Source: Tomitella cavernea (lineage in GTDB: Bacteria; Actinomycetota; Actinomycetes; Mycobacteriales; Mycobacteriaceae). Taken from it: a stretch of 64,000 nucleotides of DNA. The DNA lies in the NCBI RefSeq assembly GCF_016599145.1, contig NZ_JAENKO010000012.1, positions 1 to 64,000 on the forward strand, given 5' to 3'. Below the pieces are notes generated by a model that saw only the letters and a list, made by a program, of their open reading frames with translations, did not search any database and had not been told where the DNA came from. This document shows positions 1-11,391 of this stretch, in pieces (the stretch's first letter is position 1; every line of letters begins with the position of its first letter). The position numbers and the translations under genes are program-made.

Positions 1-381
1 CGGGACGAGCGTACGCGCGCGCAGGACCGCACGCGCGATGCGGGCAACCCGGGCCGGCCGCGCCGCCGCACCACAGCGGAGGATCCGGCTTTCGAGCCGG
101 ACGGGCCGCGCGGTGTCGACGACACGCCCCGGTCGAATCCTGCGCCGCGCGCCGGCGCCGTCCCCCGCCGCAGGACGTCCGGTGAGGTCGCCGCGGCTGC
201 ACGGGTCGAGTCCCAGCGCATGCCGCGGGCGTCGTCGCCCGACCGCACCGTGGCGCGCGGGACGCGCAGAGTCGCCGTCGGGCACGCGGACGAGCGCCGG
301 AGTGAGCGCCGCAGCGCCGGGCGCATGCACGACGTGGAACCCGCGCACCCCATCCCGCATGTGCGCTACCGGGGCGACTGA
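1..381 (+). CDS. C-terminal tail of a DUF6542-type protein (partial)
   Basis: This is an open frame from the first base of the window to a TGA ending at 381; the start lies outside. The visible 126 residues are low-complexity and strongly charged, rich in Arg, Asp, Pro and Ala, and end in PIPHVRYRGD. I see no folded domain. In M. tuberculosis-like genomes the gene converging on ispH is a membrane protein (DUF6542) with a long disordered Arg/Asp/Pro tail, which fits the position, strand and composition here. The assignment therefore rests on synteny and tail composition and not on a recognisable domain. It converges on ispH, with a hairpin between the two. Confidence 0.55.
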   Translation, partial: RDERTRAQDRTRDAGNPGRPRRRTTAEDPAFEPDGPRGVDDTPRSNPAPRAGAVPRRRTSGEVAAAARVESQRMPRASSPDRTVARGTRRVAVGHADERRSERRSAGRMHDVEPAHPIPHVRYRGD

Positions 382-430
382 ACCCACAAGGCCACGAAAC
401 GTGCCGCCACGGATCGACGGATCGAAAGAA

Positions 431-463
431 ATGCGGCCCACGCATCCTTCGCGCGGGCCGCAT
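431..463. terminator. Bidirectional hairpin terminator between the DUF6542 tail and ispH
   Basis: A perfect 9-bp inverted repeat (ATGCGGCCC / GGGCCGCAT) with a 15-nt loop lies between two convergent genes. It has no long T tract, as is common in high-GC actinobacteria. Confidence 0.6.
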
Positions 464-512
464 GGGCACCCGAATCCTTCTCGGCCATCTGCCGAGCAGA
501 CCGGATGGACGA

Positions 513-1535
513 TCAACCGGTGACGTCCGCCACCTTCAGCATCCGGCTGGGCCGCAGTTCCCGCGGAAGCGAGAACACCAGCGACTCCTGCGCAGTGCGC
601 ACCGACTCGACATCACCGAATCCGTGCTCGCTCAGCAGGTCCAGAACGCCGCGGACGAGCACCTCAGGAACGGAGGCGCCGGAAGTGACTCCCACCGTCG
701 TCACTCCCTCCAGCCAGGCCGGATCCACCTCGCGCGCGTAGTCGACCAGGTGCGCCGCCTGGGCGCCCGCCTGCAGCGCGACCTCCACGAGCCGCACCGA
801 GTTGGACGAGTTGCGCGAACCGACGACGATCACAAGGTCGCACCGCGGCGCCATCTCCTTCACCGCGACCTGACGGTTCTGCGTCGCATAGCAGATGTCG
901 TCCGACGGCGGGTCCTGCAGTTTGGGGAAGCGCTCCCGCAGCTTGCGCACGGTCTCCATCGTCTCGTCCACGCTGAGGGTGGTCTGCGAGACCCAGATGA
1001 CCTTGTCCTCGTCGCGCACCGTGACCGAACCGACGGCCTCCGGCCCGCTGACCAATTGCACGTGCTCCGGCGCTTCACCTGCGGTCCCCTCGACCTCCTC
1101 GTGACCGTCATGGCCGATGAGGAGGATGTCGTAGTCGTCTCGGGCGAAGCGCTTGGCCTCCTGGTGCACCTTGGTGACCAGCGGGCAGGTCGCGTCGATC
1201 GTGTGCAGTTTGCGCTCGTCCGCGGAGTCGCGCACCGCCGGCGAGACGCCATGGGCGGAGAACACGAGGATCGCCCCCTCCGGGACCTCGTCCGTCTCAT
1301 CGACGAACACCACACCGCGCTCGGTCAGCGTGTCCACCACGTGCCGGTTGTGCACGATCTGCTTGCGCACGTAGACGGGGGCACCATGCTTTTCCAGTGC
1401 ACGCTCGACCGTCTCGACGGCCCGGTCGACCCCGGCGCAGTATCCGCGCGGCTCCGCGAGAAGCACGCGTTTCCCACCACTGGGACCATCCCGGCCGACA
1501 GCATTCCGGCCGGCAGCATCAACAGAAGCAGACAT
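513..1535 (-). CDS. ispH: 4-hydroxy-3-methylbut-2-enyl diphosphate reductase
   Basis: This enzyme (LytB/IspH) catalyses the last step of the MEP isoprenoid pathway, reducing HMBPP to IPP and DMAPP with a [4Fe-4S] cluster. The three cluster cysteines are in their expected contexts: [13 protein letters not shown] near the N-terminus, [11 protein letters not shown] in the middle and [11 protein letters not shown] in the last third. The [10 protein letters not shown] segment is also typical. The chosen ATG at 1535 gives 340 residues and has a GGGGG ribosome site just upstream; a longer frame to 1568 lacks one. It is transcribed divergently from the lipid-droplet protein gene at 1613, the same arrangement as lytB2 in M. 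tuberculosis. Confidence 0.97.
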   Translation of the reverse strand: MSASVDAAGRNAVGRDGPSGGKRVLLAEPRGYCAGVDRAVETVERALEKHGAPVYVRKQIVHNRHVVDTLTERGVVFVDETDEVPEGAILVFSAHGVSPAVRDSADERKLHTIDATCPLVTKVHQEAKRFARDDYDILLIGHDGHEEVEGTAGEAPEHVQLVSGPEAVGSVTVRDEDKVIWVSQTTLSVDETMETVRKLRERFPKLQDPPSDDICYATQNRQVAVKEMAPRCDLVIVVGSRNSSNSVRLVEVALQAGAQAAHLVDYAREVDPAWLEGVTTVGVTSGASVPEVLVRGVLDLLSEHGFGDVESVRTAQESLVFSLPRELRPSRMLKVADVTG

Positions 1536-1612
1536 GCCCCCAGGGTACGTACCGACACGACAGAACACACCTTGTGCTTTCCGGTGCGGCGCGCATAGTG
1601 CACCCTGGAGGC

Positions 1613-2236
1613 ATGATCCGTCCCCCGTTCATGGCGCGCGTCGCCGCCGGAATCGTGCTCACCGTCGCCGACGAGGCCCGCCAGCTGCCGACGACCGCCG
1701 TCGCGCTGCCGATGACCTCGGTGAGCCTGCTACTGCAGAGCAGTATGCGCTTGCAGCAGGCCATGACCAGTCTGGCCATCCGGGGCGACGACGCCTTTTC
1801 GTTCCTGTACCCGGCCAAAGAGAAGCCTTCGTGGGCGGTGTTCGACGACGAGGCGGACGACGGCGATCCCGCACCCGACGCACGCCCCGGCCCGCCTCCC
1901 GGGGGAGCGGACGCCGCGGGCGTTGTGGGGCGCGGGGCCACGGCAGCCGACGGCAACGGGTCGCTGGGCAGGTTCGCGCTCTACTCCACCCCGAATGCGG
2001 CCACCCGGGGCCGCGCCCGGGAGGCCGCCGTCGTGGACGTCGCGGAGCCCCACGCCCCGGCGATCGCTGACGAGATCGGGTACGACGACCTGACGCTGGC
2101 CCAGCTGCGCACGCGCCTGCGTGCCATGGGCACCGGCGACCTCTCGGCCCTGCTGGACTACGAACGCGCCGGGTCGGCCCGCGCGCCGTACCTGACGATG
2201 CTGGAGAACCGGCTGAACAGCGTCGCGGGCAAGTGA
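1613..2236 (+). CDS. Lipid droplet-associated protein homologue (Rv1109c-like)
   Basis: This 207-residue protein has a hydrophobic/amphipathic N-terminal third ([20 protein letters not shown] and following), a Pro/Gly/Asp-rich low-complexity middle, and a C-terminal helix-forming segment ([31 protein letters not shown]). In mycolata, the gene at this exact position between lytB2 and xseA belongs to a family annotated as lipid-droplet associated. Its biochemical role is not established here. The ATG at 1613 follows a CTGGAGG ribosome site, and its stop overlaps the xseA GTG start by 4 nt, so the two are translationally coupled. Confidence 0.75.
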   Translation: MIRPPFMARVAAGIVLTVADEARQLPTTAVALPMTSVSLLLQSSMRLQQAMTSLAIRGDDAFSFLYPAKEKPSWAVFDDEADDGDPAPDARPGPPPGGADAAGVVGRGATAADGNGSLGRFALYSTPNAATRGRAREAAVVDVAEPHAPAIADEIGYDDLTLAQLRTRLRAMGTGDLSALLDYERAGSARAPYLTMLENRLNSVAGK

Positions 2237-3519
2237 CCGGCGCAGACAGACAGCCGGCCGCTGCGGGCTCCGACCGCAGCCGCTCGGGATCGGCGCAAGC
2301 AAGCAGCGCCGAGCAGCCGTGGCCGGTGCGCGTCGTCGCGACGAAGATCTCCGAGTGGATCAACCGACTGGGCTCGATCTGGGTGGAGGGCGAGATCACC
2401 CAGATCAACGCCCGTCCGGGCACGCGGATGGCGTTCGTCGTCCTGCGCGACCCGTCCGCGAACATGTCGCTGCAGGTGACGTGCTCGCCTACCCTGCTGC
2501 GCGATGCGCCCGTCCCCCTCGCCGAGGGCAGCCGGGTGGTGGTCTACGGCAAACCCACCTTCTACACCGGCCGGGGGACGCTGTCGCTGCGGGTCACCGA
2601 GATCCGGGCCGTGGGCATCGGCGAGCTGCTTGCCCGCATCGAGCGGCTGCGCAAGCTCCTCGCGGCGGAAGGCATGTTCGATCCGCGCCTCAAGCGCCCC
2701 CTGCCGTTCCTGCCGGGGACGATCGGGTTGATCACCGGCCGGGCGAGCGCCGCCGAGCGCGACGTGCTCTCGGTCGCACAGCAACGCTGGGCCGACGTGC
2801 GGTTCACCGTGCGCAACACCGCGGTCCAGGGCACGTCCGCGGTGCCGCAGGTGGTCGACGCGCTCCGCGAACTCGACGCCGACCCCGCCGTCGAAGTGAT
2901 CATCATCGCCCGCGGCGGCGGCAGCGTGGAGGACCTGCTGCCGTTCTCCGACGAGGCGCTGTGCCGGGCGGTCGCCGCCGCCACCACGCCCGTGGTCAGC
3001 GCGATCGGCCACGAGCCCGACAGCCCGCTGCTCGACCTCGTCGCCGATCTGCGGGCCGCGACGCCCACCGACGCCGCGAAACGCGTGGTCCCCGACGTCG
3101 CGGCGGAGCGGGCGCTGCTGGCGGAGCTGCGCGCCCGCAGTGCGGGCGCGCTGCGCGGCTGGGTGGACCGGGAGGTCCGCGGGCTCGAACAGATCCGCAG
3201 CCGCCCCGTCCTGGCCGACCCGCTCGGCGCGATAGCACGGCTGGACGACGAGGTGCTGCGGCTGCGCGACGCGGTGCGGCGCGACGTGCGCCGCGCGGTC
3301 GAGTCGGAGCGGCAGTCGGTGGACCACCTGCGCGCGCGCCTGACCACGTTGGGCCCGTCGGCCACGCTGGAACGCGGTTACGCCGTGGTCCAGCATATCG
3401 GCTTGGACGGCACGGCGGAGGTGCTCCGCACCGTCGACGATGCGCCACCCGGCGCACAACTGCGGGTGCGGGTGGCCGACGGCGCGGTCCGGGCCGCGGT
3501 GATCAGCCGTGACACCTGA
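2233..3519 (+). CDS. xseA: Exodeoxyribonuclease VII large subunit
   Basis: This is the large subunit of the single-strand exonuclease VII, acting in DNA repair. The N-terminal OB-fold (tRNA_anti-like) region reads [20 protein letters not shown] followed by WVEGEITQ, and the catalytic core includes [39 protein letters not shown] and [20 protein letters not shown]. The C-terminal part is a long helical segment. At 428 residues it is a usual length. It starts at a GTG that overlaps the preceding stop (GTGA) and is followed 69 nt later by xseB. Confidence 0.97.
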   Translation: MTGADRQPAAAGSDRSRSGSAQASSAEQPWPVRVVATKISEWINRLGSIWVEGEITQINARPGTRMAFVVLRDPSANMSLQVTCSPTLLRDAPVPLAEGSRVVVYGKPTFYTGRGTLSLRVTEIRAVGIGELLARIERLRKLLAAEGMFDPRLKRPLPFLPGTIGLITGRASAAERDVLSVAQQRWADVRFTVRNTAVQGTSAVPQVVDALRELDADPAVEVIIIARGGGSVEDLLPFSDEALCRAVAAATTPVVSAIGHEPDSPLLDLVADLRAATPTDAAKRVVPDVAAERALLAELRARSAGALRGWVDREVRGLEQIRSRPVLADPLGAIARLDDEVLRLRDAVRRDVRRAVESERQSVDHLRARLTTLGPSATLERGYAVVQHIGLDGTAEVLRTVDDAPPGAQLRVRVADGAVRAAVISRDT

Positions 3520-3588
3520 CCGCTCTGATCCGCCGAGCACAAGCAATCCGATGACATACGAGAAGTCCGATGACAGGGGAACAGGCAC

Positions 3589-3831
3589 GTGAACGCATCT
3601 GAGACGCCGGTGGAGGATCTCGGCTACGAGCAGGCGCGCGACGAGCTCGTCGACGTCGTCCGCGTGCTCGAGCAGGGCGGACTGGACCTCGACGCGTCGC
3701 TCGCGCTGTGGGAGCGCGGCGAGAAACTGGCGAAGCGCTGCGAGTTCCACCTGGACGGCGCGCGCCGGCGCATCGAGAAGGCGCTGCAGGAGGACGAACC
3801 CGAAGAGACCGGGCACGCCGGGGACGCGTGA
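3589..3831 (+). CDS. xseB: Exodeoxyribonuclease VII small subunit
   Basis: This 80-residue protein has the typical small-subunit motif [20 protein letters not shown], followed by [20 protein letters not shown]. It forms a helical hairpin that packs on XseA to make exonuclease VII. It lies directly downstream of xseA and starts at GTG with an AGGGGA ribosome site. The gap before it contains a short direct repeat of TCCGATGACA. Confidence 0.95.
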   Translation: MNASETPVEDLGYEQARDELVDVVRVLEQGGLDLDASLALWERGEKLAKRCEFHLDGARRRIEKALQEDEPEETGHAGDA

Positions 3832-3871
3832 AACCGCCACCGTGGCCGCACGTTCGGAGCATTATCGACGC

Positions 3872-4459
3872 ATGGACGTGATCGCCGCCAACCTCAGCGC
3901 CGCAGACACGGTCGACAAGGTGCTCGCCGCCGTTCCGCCGGACGCGTGGGACCGCACTTCACGCTGTCAGGAGTGGACGCTGCGCGATGTGGCCGCTCAC
4001 GTCGTCTGGGGTCGAGACGTGGTTGCTGCCGCGGCGGGCGGCCGGGGCGAGATCGCACCCTGGGGCACGCCCGGCACCCCGTCGCCGGGGCAACACCTCG
4101 GCGGCCCGGACCCGGCTGTCGAGTTCCACCGGGCCCGGCAGGCGGCGGATGCGGCGATGGCGACGGGCGGACTCGAGCTGCCGGGTCCGGAGTTTCTGCG
4201 CAAAGCCAAACCTGAGGCCACGGCCGGGGACTTCGCCACCATCCTCGTCGCCGACCTGCTGGCCCACGCCTGGGACATCGGCAGCGCCGTCGGTGCGCCC
4301 ATCGAGGTGGACCCCGGGGCGCTGGCATTCGCCCTGTCGTCCACGAGCCGCCCGATCCGCGCCCCCGGCATGTTCGCCGATCCGGTGGACGTGGGGCCCG
4401 ATGCCACCGCCTACGAACGGTTCCTGGGGTTCCTCGGCCGCGACCCGCGCCCCGTGTGA
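3872..4459 (+). CDS. DinB-fold, TIGR03086-type metal-binding family protein
   Basis: This 195-residue protein resembles the actinobacterial family related to mycothiol-dependent maleylpyruvate isomerase (N-terminal DinB-like four-helix bundle). Typical positions are CQEWTLRDVAAHVVWG, with a likely metal-ligand His, and ADLLAHAWDIGSAVGAP, with a second His, plus the C-terminal segment ending YERFLGFLGRDP. Members probably bind a divalent metal and may use mycothiol, but the substrate is unknown. The ATG at 3872 is preferred because the family starts shortly before DVIAANLSAADTVDKVL; an in-frame ATG at 3842 is possible. Confidence 0.7.
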   Translation: MDVIAANLSAADTVDKVLAAVPPDAWDRTSRCQEWTLRDVAAHVVWGRDVVAAAAGGRGEIAPWGTPGTPSPGQHLGGPDPAVEFHRARQAADAAMATGGLELPGPEFLRKAKPEATAGDFATILVADLLAHAWDIGSAVGAPIEVDPGALAFALSSTSRPIRAPGMFADPVDVGPDATAYERFLGFLGRDPRPV

Positions 4460-4523
4460 GCTTCGGGACGTGGCCGCCGTAACGCGGCACCCCGCCGAGT
4501 ATCGGGCACCGGTCCGGCGTCGG

Positions 4524-5096
4524 TCACTGGTCCGGCAGCGGGGGCGCCTGCGCCAGTTCCGTCGCCATCCGGCGCAGGTCGGACTCCCCCGCCCGTCCCG
4601 TCATGCCCCATCGGACGTCGCCGCGATCGGCCACCCACACCGGTTCCGCGCCCTCGCGGGCATACACCGTCCATTCGACGCCTGCCACGACCTCGCTGCC
4701 GGTCGCGGGGCGGTTCTCATCCACCATGTAGCGAACGAGCGCCGCCGGCCGTGCGTTGGTCTGCACCACCTCGAGGTAATCCCCGGAGTCGGTGATGTAC
4801 CCCACACGCACGGCGATGCCGCCGTCGTTGCCGTCGATCGCGTCGTTCCCGCCCGAGTTGGTATGCCAGCCCTCAGGCTTGGCGGGCTCTCGGATGGGGA
4901 ACTGGTACGTCGTCGCGTCGGTGCGCAGCACCGGGCCCGCATCGTAGTGGGGGATCTGCCCCTGTGACGGCCCGCCGGGGCTGAAGGAACACTGGCCGGC
5001 GAGCCCCGCGACGATCAAGCAGATGATCACCAACGGGACCAGCGACAGCGCAAGGTCGCGGTTGCTGTGGAAAAGTCTCGGCTTGTCGGCTGCCAC
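4524..5096 (-). CDS. DUF4245 membrane-anchored protein
   Basis: This 190-residue protein has a short cytoplasmic N-terminus, one transmembrane helix ([20 protein letters not shown]) and an extracytoplasmic domain beginning after [11 protein letters not shown]. The exported part includes [17 protein letters not shown] and [19 protein letters not shown], matching the DUF4245 family found next to glpX in mycolata (Rv1100 position). Its function is unknown. The GTG at 5096 gives a start just before the membrane segment ([15 protein letters not shown]). It is transcribed divergently from glpX. Confidence 0.8.
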   Translation of the reverse strand: MAADKPRLFHSNRDLALSLVPLVIICLIVAGLAGQCSFSPGGPSQGQIPHYDAGPVLRTDATTYQFPIREPAKPEGWHTNSGGNDAIDGNDGGIAVRVGYITDSGDYLEVVQTNARPAALVRYMVDENRPATGSEVVAGVEWTVYAREGAEPVWVADRGDVRWGMTGRAGESDLRRMATELAQAPPLPDQ

Positions 5097-5200
5097 GGCA
5101 CCAGTATCGCAGCCGCCGTTCCGCACACCGAGTCCGGTGCCGCACCTCGTGGCACACTCTGCGAGAATCCTTCCCACACGCTCCCAGGAGGTATCGCCCG

Positions 5201-6214
5201 ATGACGACCAGCACGCAATCCGCCCACCGTGAGGCCCCGGACCGCAACCTCGCAATGGAGCTGGTCCGCGTGACGGAATCCGCGGCGATGGCCGCCGGGC
5301 GTTGGGTGGGGCGCGGCGACAAGGAGGGTGGGGACGGCGCCGCCGTCGACGCCATGCGCCACATGATCAGCTCCGTGTCCATGCACGGCGTGGTCGTCAT
5401 CGGCGAGGGCGAGAAGGACGAGGCCCCTATGCTGTTCAACGGCGAGGAGGTCGGCAACGGCGACGGGCCTGATTGCGACGTGGCGGTGGACCCCATCGAC
5501 GGGACCACCCTCATGGCCAAGGGAATGCCGAACTCGATCGCCGTTCTGGCGTGTGCCGAGCGCGGAGCGATGTTCGACCCTTCGGCCGTGTTCTACATGG
5601 AGAAGATCGCCGTGGGGCCCGACGCCGCAGACGTCATCGATATCACTGCGCCGACGGCCGAGAACATCCGCCGGGTGGCCAAGACCAAGCATTCGGACGT
5701 TTCGGACGTCACGGTGTGCATCCTGGACCGGCCCCGGCACACGCAACTCATCCAGGATGTCCGCGATACGGGCGCCCGCATCCGCCTGATCTCCGACGGC
5801 GACGTGGCCGGCGCCATCGCCGCCGCACGCCCGGACTCGGGGGTGGACATGCTCGTCGGTATCGGCGGCACGCCCGAGGGCATCATCGCCGCCGCCGCAC
5901 TGCGCTGCATGGGCGGCGCGCTGCACGGCCGCCTGGCCCCCACCGACGATGCCGAGCGGCAGAAGGCCGTCGACGCCGGCCACGATGTGTCCCGGGTCCT
6001 CACCACCGAGGAGCTGGTGACCGGGGAGAACATCTTCTTCTGCGCTACCGGCGTCACCGACGGCGACCTGCTGCGCGGTGTGCGTTACCGGGCGGGCGGG
6101 GCCACCACGCAGTCGATCGTCATGCGTTCCAAGTCCGGCACCGTGCGGATGATCGACGCCCAGCACCGGCTGTCCAAGCTGCGCGAGTACACCACCCCGG
6201 ACTTCCAGCACTGA
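5201..6214 (+). CDS. glpX: Class II fructose-1,6-bisphosphatase
   Basis: This is the gluconeogenic phosphatase that removes the C1 phosphate of fructose-1,6-bisphosphate; GlpX is the main such enzyme in mycobacteria. The Li+-sensitive phosphatase metal site is visible as [14 protein letters not shown] and [20 protein letters not shown], with [21 protein letters not shown] later in the chain. At 337 residues the length is normal. The ATG has a strong AGGAGG ribosome site. It is followed by an exceptionally long terminator hairpin. Confidence 0.97.
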   Translation: MTTSTQSAHREAPDRNLAMELVRVTESAAMAAGRWVGRGDKEGGDGAAVDAMRHMISSVSMHGVVVIGEGEKDEAPMLFNGEEVGNGDGPDCDVAVDPIDGTTLMAKGMPNSIAVLACAERGAMFDPSAVFYMEKIAVGPDAADVIDITAPTAENIRRVAKTKHSDVSDVTVCILDRPRHTQLIQDVRDTGARIRLISDGDVAGAIAAARPDSGVDMLVGIGGTPEGIIAAAALRCMGGALHGRLAPTDDAERQKAVDAGHDVSRVLTTEELVTGENIFFCATGVTDGDLLRGVRYRAGGATTQSIVMRSKSGTVRMIDAQHRLSKLREYTTPDFQH

Positions 6215-6232
6215 CTCCACCGGACGGCGCGG

Positions 6233-6296
6233 TGACGACGATCCCCGAGAGGGGCGGACCGGTGACCCGGTCCGCCCCTCTCGGGGATCGTCGTCA
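6233..6296. terminator. 30-bp perfect hairpin terminator after glpX
   Basis: Two 30-nt arms (6233-6262 and 6267-6296) are perfectly complementary around a TGAC loop. It lies between glpX and the convergent lipoprotein gene, so it can terminate transcription from both sides. Confidence 0.9.
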
Positions 6297-6324
6297 GCAG
6301 AATCGTTCCGTCAACGGAAGCGGT

Positions 6325-6846
6325 TCACTGTGCGCACGTGCGCGTGGTGCCGTCGGGGAAGTCCATGGTCAGCGTCCCCTTGTACTGCTGCAGGATCATC
6401 TGGGCGCCCTGGCAGACGCCGTCCATTCCCTCCACGTCCGCTGAGCCCCAGCTCATCGTGACGCGCAGCGTGTCGCCGTCCCAGCGCGCATCGTCCGGAT
6501 CGCCCAGCAGCAGCTTGAGCTGCTCGGTGACCTGATCGCGCGTCAATTCCTGGCCGCCCTGTGCTCTGTCGGCCTGTTCCCCGCCGTCCGGTGCGGGCGC
6601 GGGCCCGGATTGCGCGGGGGCCGGGGCGTCCGCCGGCTCCGGGGTGCCGGACGGGACGGGGGCCGGGGTCCAGGTGGCCGGCGGCCCGGGCGTGCCGGTC
6701 GCCGGCCTCGCGGCGGGCGCCGTCGTGGCACTCGCCGCAGCGGCGTCGCCCACGTCGCCCGACGAACATCCCGTCACCGCCAGCGCCACGGCCGCCACCG
6801 CACCGGCGATGAGTCCGGCATTCCTGTTCCCGCTCGAGACGCGCAC
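6325..6846 (-). CDS. Secreted lipoprotein of unknown function
   Basis: This 173-residue protein begins with a lipoprotein signal: NRNAGLIAGAVAAVALAVTG followed by the lipobox cysteine in TGCSSG. After it comes an Ala/Pro/Thr-rich disordered linker of about 75 residues and a small C-terminal domain (LTRDQVTEQLKLLLGDPDDA through MDFPDGTTRTCAQ). I do not recognise the domain. Two cysteines (in DGVCQGA and RTCAQ) could form a disulphide. The GTG at 6846 is preferred because it sits behind an AGAGGGG ribosome site and immediately precedes the signal peptide. Confidence 0.65.
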   Translation of the reverse strand: MRVSSGNRNAGLIAGAVAAVALAVTGCSSGDVGDAAAASATTAPAARPATGTPGPPATWTPAPVPSGTPEPADAPAPAQSGPAPAPDGGEQADRAQGGQELTRDQVTEQLKLLLGDPDDARWDGDTLRVTMSWGSADVEGMDGVCQGAQMILQQYKGTLTMDFPDGTTRTCAQ

Positions 6847-6973
6847 TCGTCCCCTCTTTCCGGCCGCTGCGGGCCACCGTGCTTGCACTGCGCAGGCGCG
6901 ATCGCCCGGCGGGCGCGAGGATAATCGTCCGACCGGATCCGCGCACCGCCGGCCCCGCCGTGCGGCCGCGTGG

Positions 6974-8197
6974 TCAGGAGGCGTCTAGTCCGGTGGCGGG
7001 CAGGTGCACCCAGCCGCGGGTGAACGCCGAGCGCAGGCGCTCCGCGCGGCTCAGGTCCACTCCCACGTCCGGGTACCGGGCCAGCAGTTCCTCGAAGGCG
7101 ATACGCGCCTGCAGGCGTGCCAGATGGGAGCCGATGCAGAAGTGCACGCCGCTGCTGAAGCCCAGGTGCCGCGGGATCCTCCGAGCGACGTCGAGCGCGT
7201 CCGCGTCGGGCCCGAACTCGCGCTCATCTCGGTTGGCCGAGCCGTAGAGCATCATCACCTTCTGTCCCTCCGGGATCTCGATGCCGTGGATGCGGACCGG
7301 TTGCAGCGTGGTGCGGGCCAGCCCCTGCACGGAGCCCTCCAGCCGCAGGAACTCCAGCAGCGCGCCGGGGATGAGGTCCTTGTCCGCCGCGAGCAGCTCG
7401 CGCTGGCGGTGGTCCGAGTCGAGCAGCATCACGCCGTGACTGATGAGATTGCCGGTGGTGTCGTTACCGCCCGCCACCAGCACGAAGCAGAAGCCCAGGA
7501 TGTCCCAGTCCGTGAGCCGTTCCCCGTCCAGCTCAGCCTGGGTGAGCACGCTGATCATGTCCTCGCCCGGGTGCGCCCGCCGCTCCCTGATGAGCTCGGA
7601 GAAGTATCCGAACATCTCCGCGACCGCATCCTTGGCGTCCAGCACACCCAGGTCGAAGCCCCCGTCCTGGATGGCGGTGAGCGCCCGCACCCACGGGTCG
7701 AACAACCCGCGGTCGCCGTCGGGAAGGCCGAACAGCTCGGCCAGCACGAAGGTCGGTATGGGCGAGGAGAACTCGCGGTGCAAGTCGACGTCCTCGCCGG
7801 CCGCGGCCCGGGCGCCGGCCTCATCCAGCCGCGCGTGCACGAACGCGCGGATGTCCGGTTCCATCGACTTCACGCGGTGCGGCGTGAACCCCTTGGCGAT
7901 GAGGCCGCGCAGGCGCGTGTGCCGGGGCGGGTCGAGCATGACGATGGTCGGAGCCAGGTCCAGGGTGCCGATCTCGTCGGGGTGGAACGTCAGCCCCTGC
8001 TCCGACGAGAACGCCGAATTGTCACGGACCGCGCACCAGACGTCCTCGAATCGTGAGAGCGCCCAGAACGGCGGATCGTCGTGCCGGTGCACCGGGTCGT
8101 CGTCGCGCAGCGCGCGGTAGGCAGGGTACGGATCGGCCTGGAACGCCTCGTCGAACGGATCGTAGACGCCGGGCCCGGCGTCGGCGGTGGCGGTCAT
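6974..8197 (-). CDS. Cytochrome P450
   Basis: This is a soluble bacterial P450 of 407 residues. The I-helix oxygen-activation motif AGGNDTT is at about 242-248, the ExxR motif EFLR at 282-285, and the haem-binding loop FSSGVHFCIGSHLAR carries the thiolate Cys at about 354. It needs ferredoxin and ferredoxin reductase partners, and none is adjacent. Similar actinobacterial P450s act on steroids, terpenes or fatty acids; the substrate cannot be told here. It has an AGAGGAG ribosome site and is divergent from a TetR regulator whose operator lies in the shared promoter region. Confidence 0.95.
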   Translation of the reverse strand: MTATADAGPGVYDPFDEAFQADPYPAYRALRDDDPVHRHDDPPFWALSRFEDVWCAVRDNSAFSSEQGLTFHPDEIGTLDLAPTIVMLDPPRHTRLRGLIAKGFTPHRVKSMEPDIRAFVHARLDEAGARAAAGEDVDLHREFSSPIPTFVLAELFGLPDGDRGLFDPWVRALTAIQDGGFDLGVLDAKDAVAEMFGYFSELIRERRAHPGEDMISVLTQAELDGERLTDWDILGFCFVLVAGGNDTTGNLISHGVMLLDSDHRQRELLAADKDLIPGALLEFLRLEGSVQGLARTTLQPVRIHGIEIPEGQKVMMLYGSANRDEREFGPDADALDVARRIPRHLGFSSGVHFCIGSHLARLQARIAFEELLARYPDVGVDLSRAERLRSAFTRGWVHLPATGLDAS

Positions 8198-8224
8198 CGC
8201 GTCTCCTCTGACAGCGCCTGCGGT

Positions 8225-8243
8225 TAACAGCAGCTGTTAGAAT
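8225..8243. promoter_or_regulatory. TetR operator and -10 element in the P450/TetR intergenic region
   Basis: A perfect inverted repeat TAACAG-CAG-CTGTTA (8225-8239) overlaps a -10-like TAGAAT (8238-8243). The GTG start of the TetR gene is only 7 nt further on, so the message is probably leaderless and autorepressed, and the divergent P450 is likely controlled from the same site. Confidence 0.65.
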
Positions 8244-8249
8244 ACGCGC

Positions 8250-8879
8250 GTGGACCACCGTTCCGGAAGCACCAGCGACAAGTTGCTCACCGCCGGCGAG
8301 CAGCTCTTCGCACGCCACGGCATCGACGGCACCTTGACCCGGCAGATCGTCGCGGCCGCCGGGCAGGGCAACGACTCCGCGGTCAATTACCACTTCGGTT
8401 CCCGACCTGGACTGCTGCAGGCGATCATCGCCCGGCACATGGCGGACATCGAGGCCCGCCAACCGCATGGTGCACTGCCGCACGACGCCGACGGCCTCGT
8501 GGACGTCATCGTCCGACCGGTCTCCGGCGAGTTGCTGTCACCGTCCGGCCGGGACTTCCTGCGCATCACCGCGCAGCTCGCCGGCCACTCGGGTGTCGCG
8601 ACGCGGCGGATGGCGCAACCGCTGCGGCACAGCTCCGTCGGCACCCAGCTCGACGCGTTGGCCGACGTCCTGCTCCGCGACCTCCCGGAGCCGGTGGTGC
8701 GCGAGCGCCTGGCCATGCTCATCGGCATGCTCACCGCCGTGCTGGCCGACCGTGCGCGCCGCATCGACGAGCATCAGGCTGTGCTGCTCGCACACGAGGA
8801 CTTCGTCGACTCCGCGGTGGCCATGCTCGCCGCCGCCGTCCGGGCACCGCTCCGGCCGGGCGGCGGCGCGGGCCGGTGA
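8250..8879 (+). CDS. TetR family transcriptional regulator (P450-linked)
   Basis: This 209-residue protein has an N-terminal Tet[24 protein letters not shown] then [20 protein letters not shown]. The C-terminal helical ligand-binding part includes [20 protein letters not shown]. It is divergent from the P450 and has a palindrome immediately upstream, so it most likely represses itself and the P450 until a ligand is bound. The ligand is unknown. The GTG start at 8250 has no ribosome site, consistent with a leaderless transcript. Confidence 0.88.
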   Translation: MDHRSGSTSDKLLTAGEQLFARHGIDGTLTRQIVAAAGQGNDSAVNYHFGSRPGLLQAIIARHMADIEARQPHGALPHDADGLVDVIVRPVSGELLSPSGRDFLRITAQLAGHSGVATRRMAQPLRHSSVGTQLDALADVLLRDLPEPVVRERLAMLIGMLTAVLADRARRIDEHQAVLLAHEDFVDSAVAMLAAAVRAPLRPGGGAGR

Positions 8880-8956
8880 CGGTCCGACGGACGCATGCCC
8901 GCCGTCGGGCGGCATCCCGCACACACGCGCACGCGGTCGGTGGCATGGTGGAGGAC

Positions 8957-10374
<1,418 letters not shown>

Positions 10375-10378
<4 letters not shown>

Positions 10379-11391
10379 TCGGGGCCCCGGCAGCCCCCGG
10401 GCCGGGCTCCGCAGCGCCCGCGGGGGTTCTGGCCGCGGCCGTCCAATTGGACGCGCGGATCGCGGACGTCGACCACAACGTGCGACGCTGCGAGGACCTG
10501 GCGGACGAGGCCGGCGCGCGCGGTGCACGGATCATCGCGCTGCCCGAGTTCTTCACCACCGGCATCGCGTTCGATCCCGCACTCTCGCACGCGGCGCTGC
10601 GTCCCGACGGCAGGGCGACCGCGCTGCTACAGCGGCTGGCCCGGCGCCACCGCGCGTGGGTGGGCGGTTCGTTCCTGTGCCGGGACGACGACGGCGAGGT
10701 GCGCAACGCGTACTTCCTCGCGGGACCGGACGGCGCGCTGCTCGGCCGGCACGACAAGGACCTGCCGACGATGTGGGAGAACTCCTTCTACATCGGCGGC
10801 GACGACCCGGGGCTCATCGACCTGCCGGACGGTTCCCCCGGCGGCGCCCTCGCCGGCGCGACCGCGGGCGCGGCGGTGTGCTGGGAGCTCATGCGCACCG
10901 GCACCGCCCGGCGGCTGCGTGGACGCGTCGACGTCATGATGACCGGCTCGGGATGGTGGACCGTGCCGCGGTGGCGGCCCCGCGGGCTGTTCGACCGGTG
11001 GGAGGCACGCAACGAGGCCACCGCACGCCGCGCCGCCGCCGAATTCTCCCGCTACGTCGGCGCACCACTGGTGCATGCCGCCCACTGCGGCCCCGTCGAC
11101 TGCCGCCTTCCGTGGACCCCGCTGCGGTACCGCGGGAAGCTCGAGGGCGCGACGCTCATCGCCCACGCGGACGGTCACGTGCTGGCCGAACGCGCACGCG
11201 ACGAGGGCCCGGGCGTGGTCACCGCCCGGATCCAGGTGGGCCGCACCCGTCCGGCCCAGCCGCTCCCCCGACGCTACTGGCTGCACCGGCGCGGGCCCGT
11301 GCCCACGGCCGCCTGGCATTATCAGCGCGCGCACGGCCGCCGGTACTACACCGCGCACACCAGGATTCCGGCTGGGGAGGACCGCGAATGA
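10375..11391 (+). CDS. Carbon-nitrogen hydrolase (nitrilase superfamily)
   Basis: This is a 338-residue nitrilase-superfamily amidase. The catalytic triad contexts are visible: Glu in [11 protein letters not shown], Lys in [12 protein letters not shown] and Cys in [11 protein letters not shown]. Members hydrolyse amides or nitriles through a thioester. The substrate is not predictable; the C-terminal basic stretch ([12 protein letters not shown] and following) is unusual. It overlaps fumC by 4 nt and the next lipoprotein gene by 4 nt (ATGA), so the three genes are translationally coupled. Confidence 0.85.

Noticed and set aside
38-523. Open frame with an ATG on the + strand over the first 500 nt
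   Set aside because: It runs into the ispH end and is a shadow; the frame starting at base 1 has the composition and stop position expected of the upstream convergent gene.
2158-3840. Long minus-strand frame opposite xseA/xseB
   Set aside because: It is a high-GC antisense shadow, rich in Arg/His/Val, covering two well-identified genes.
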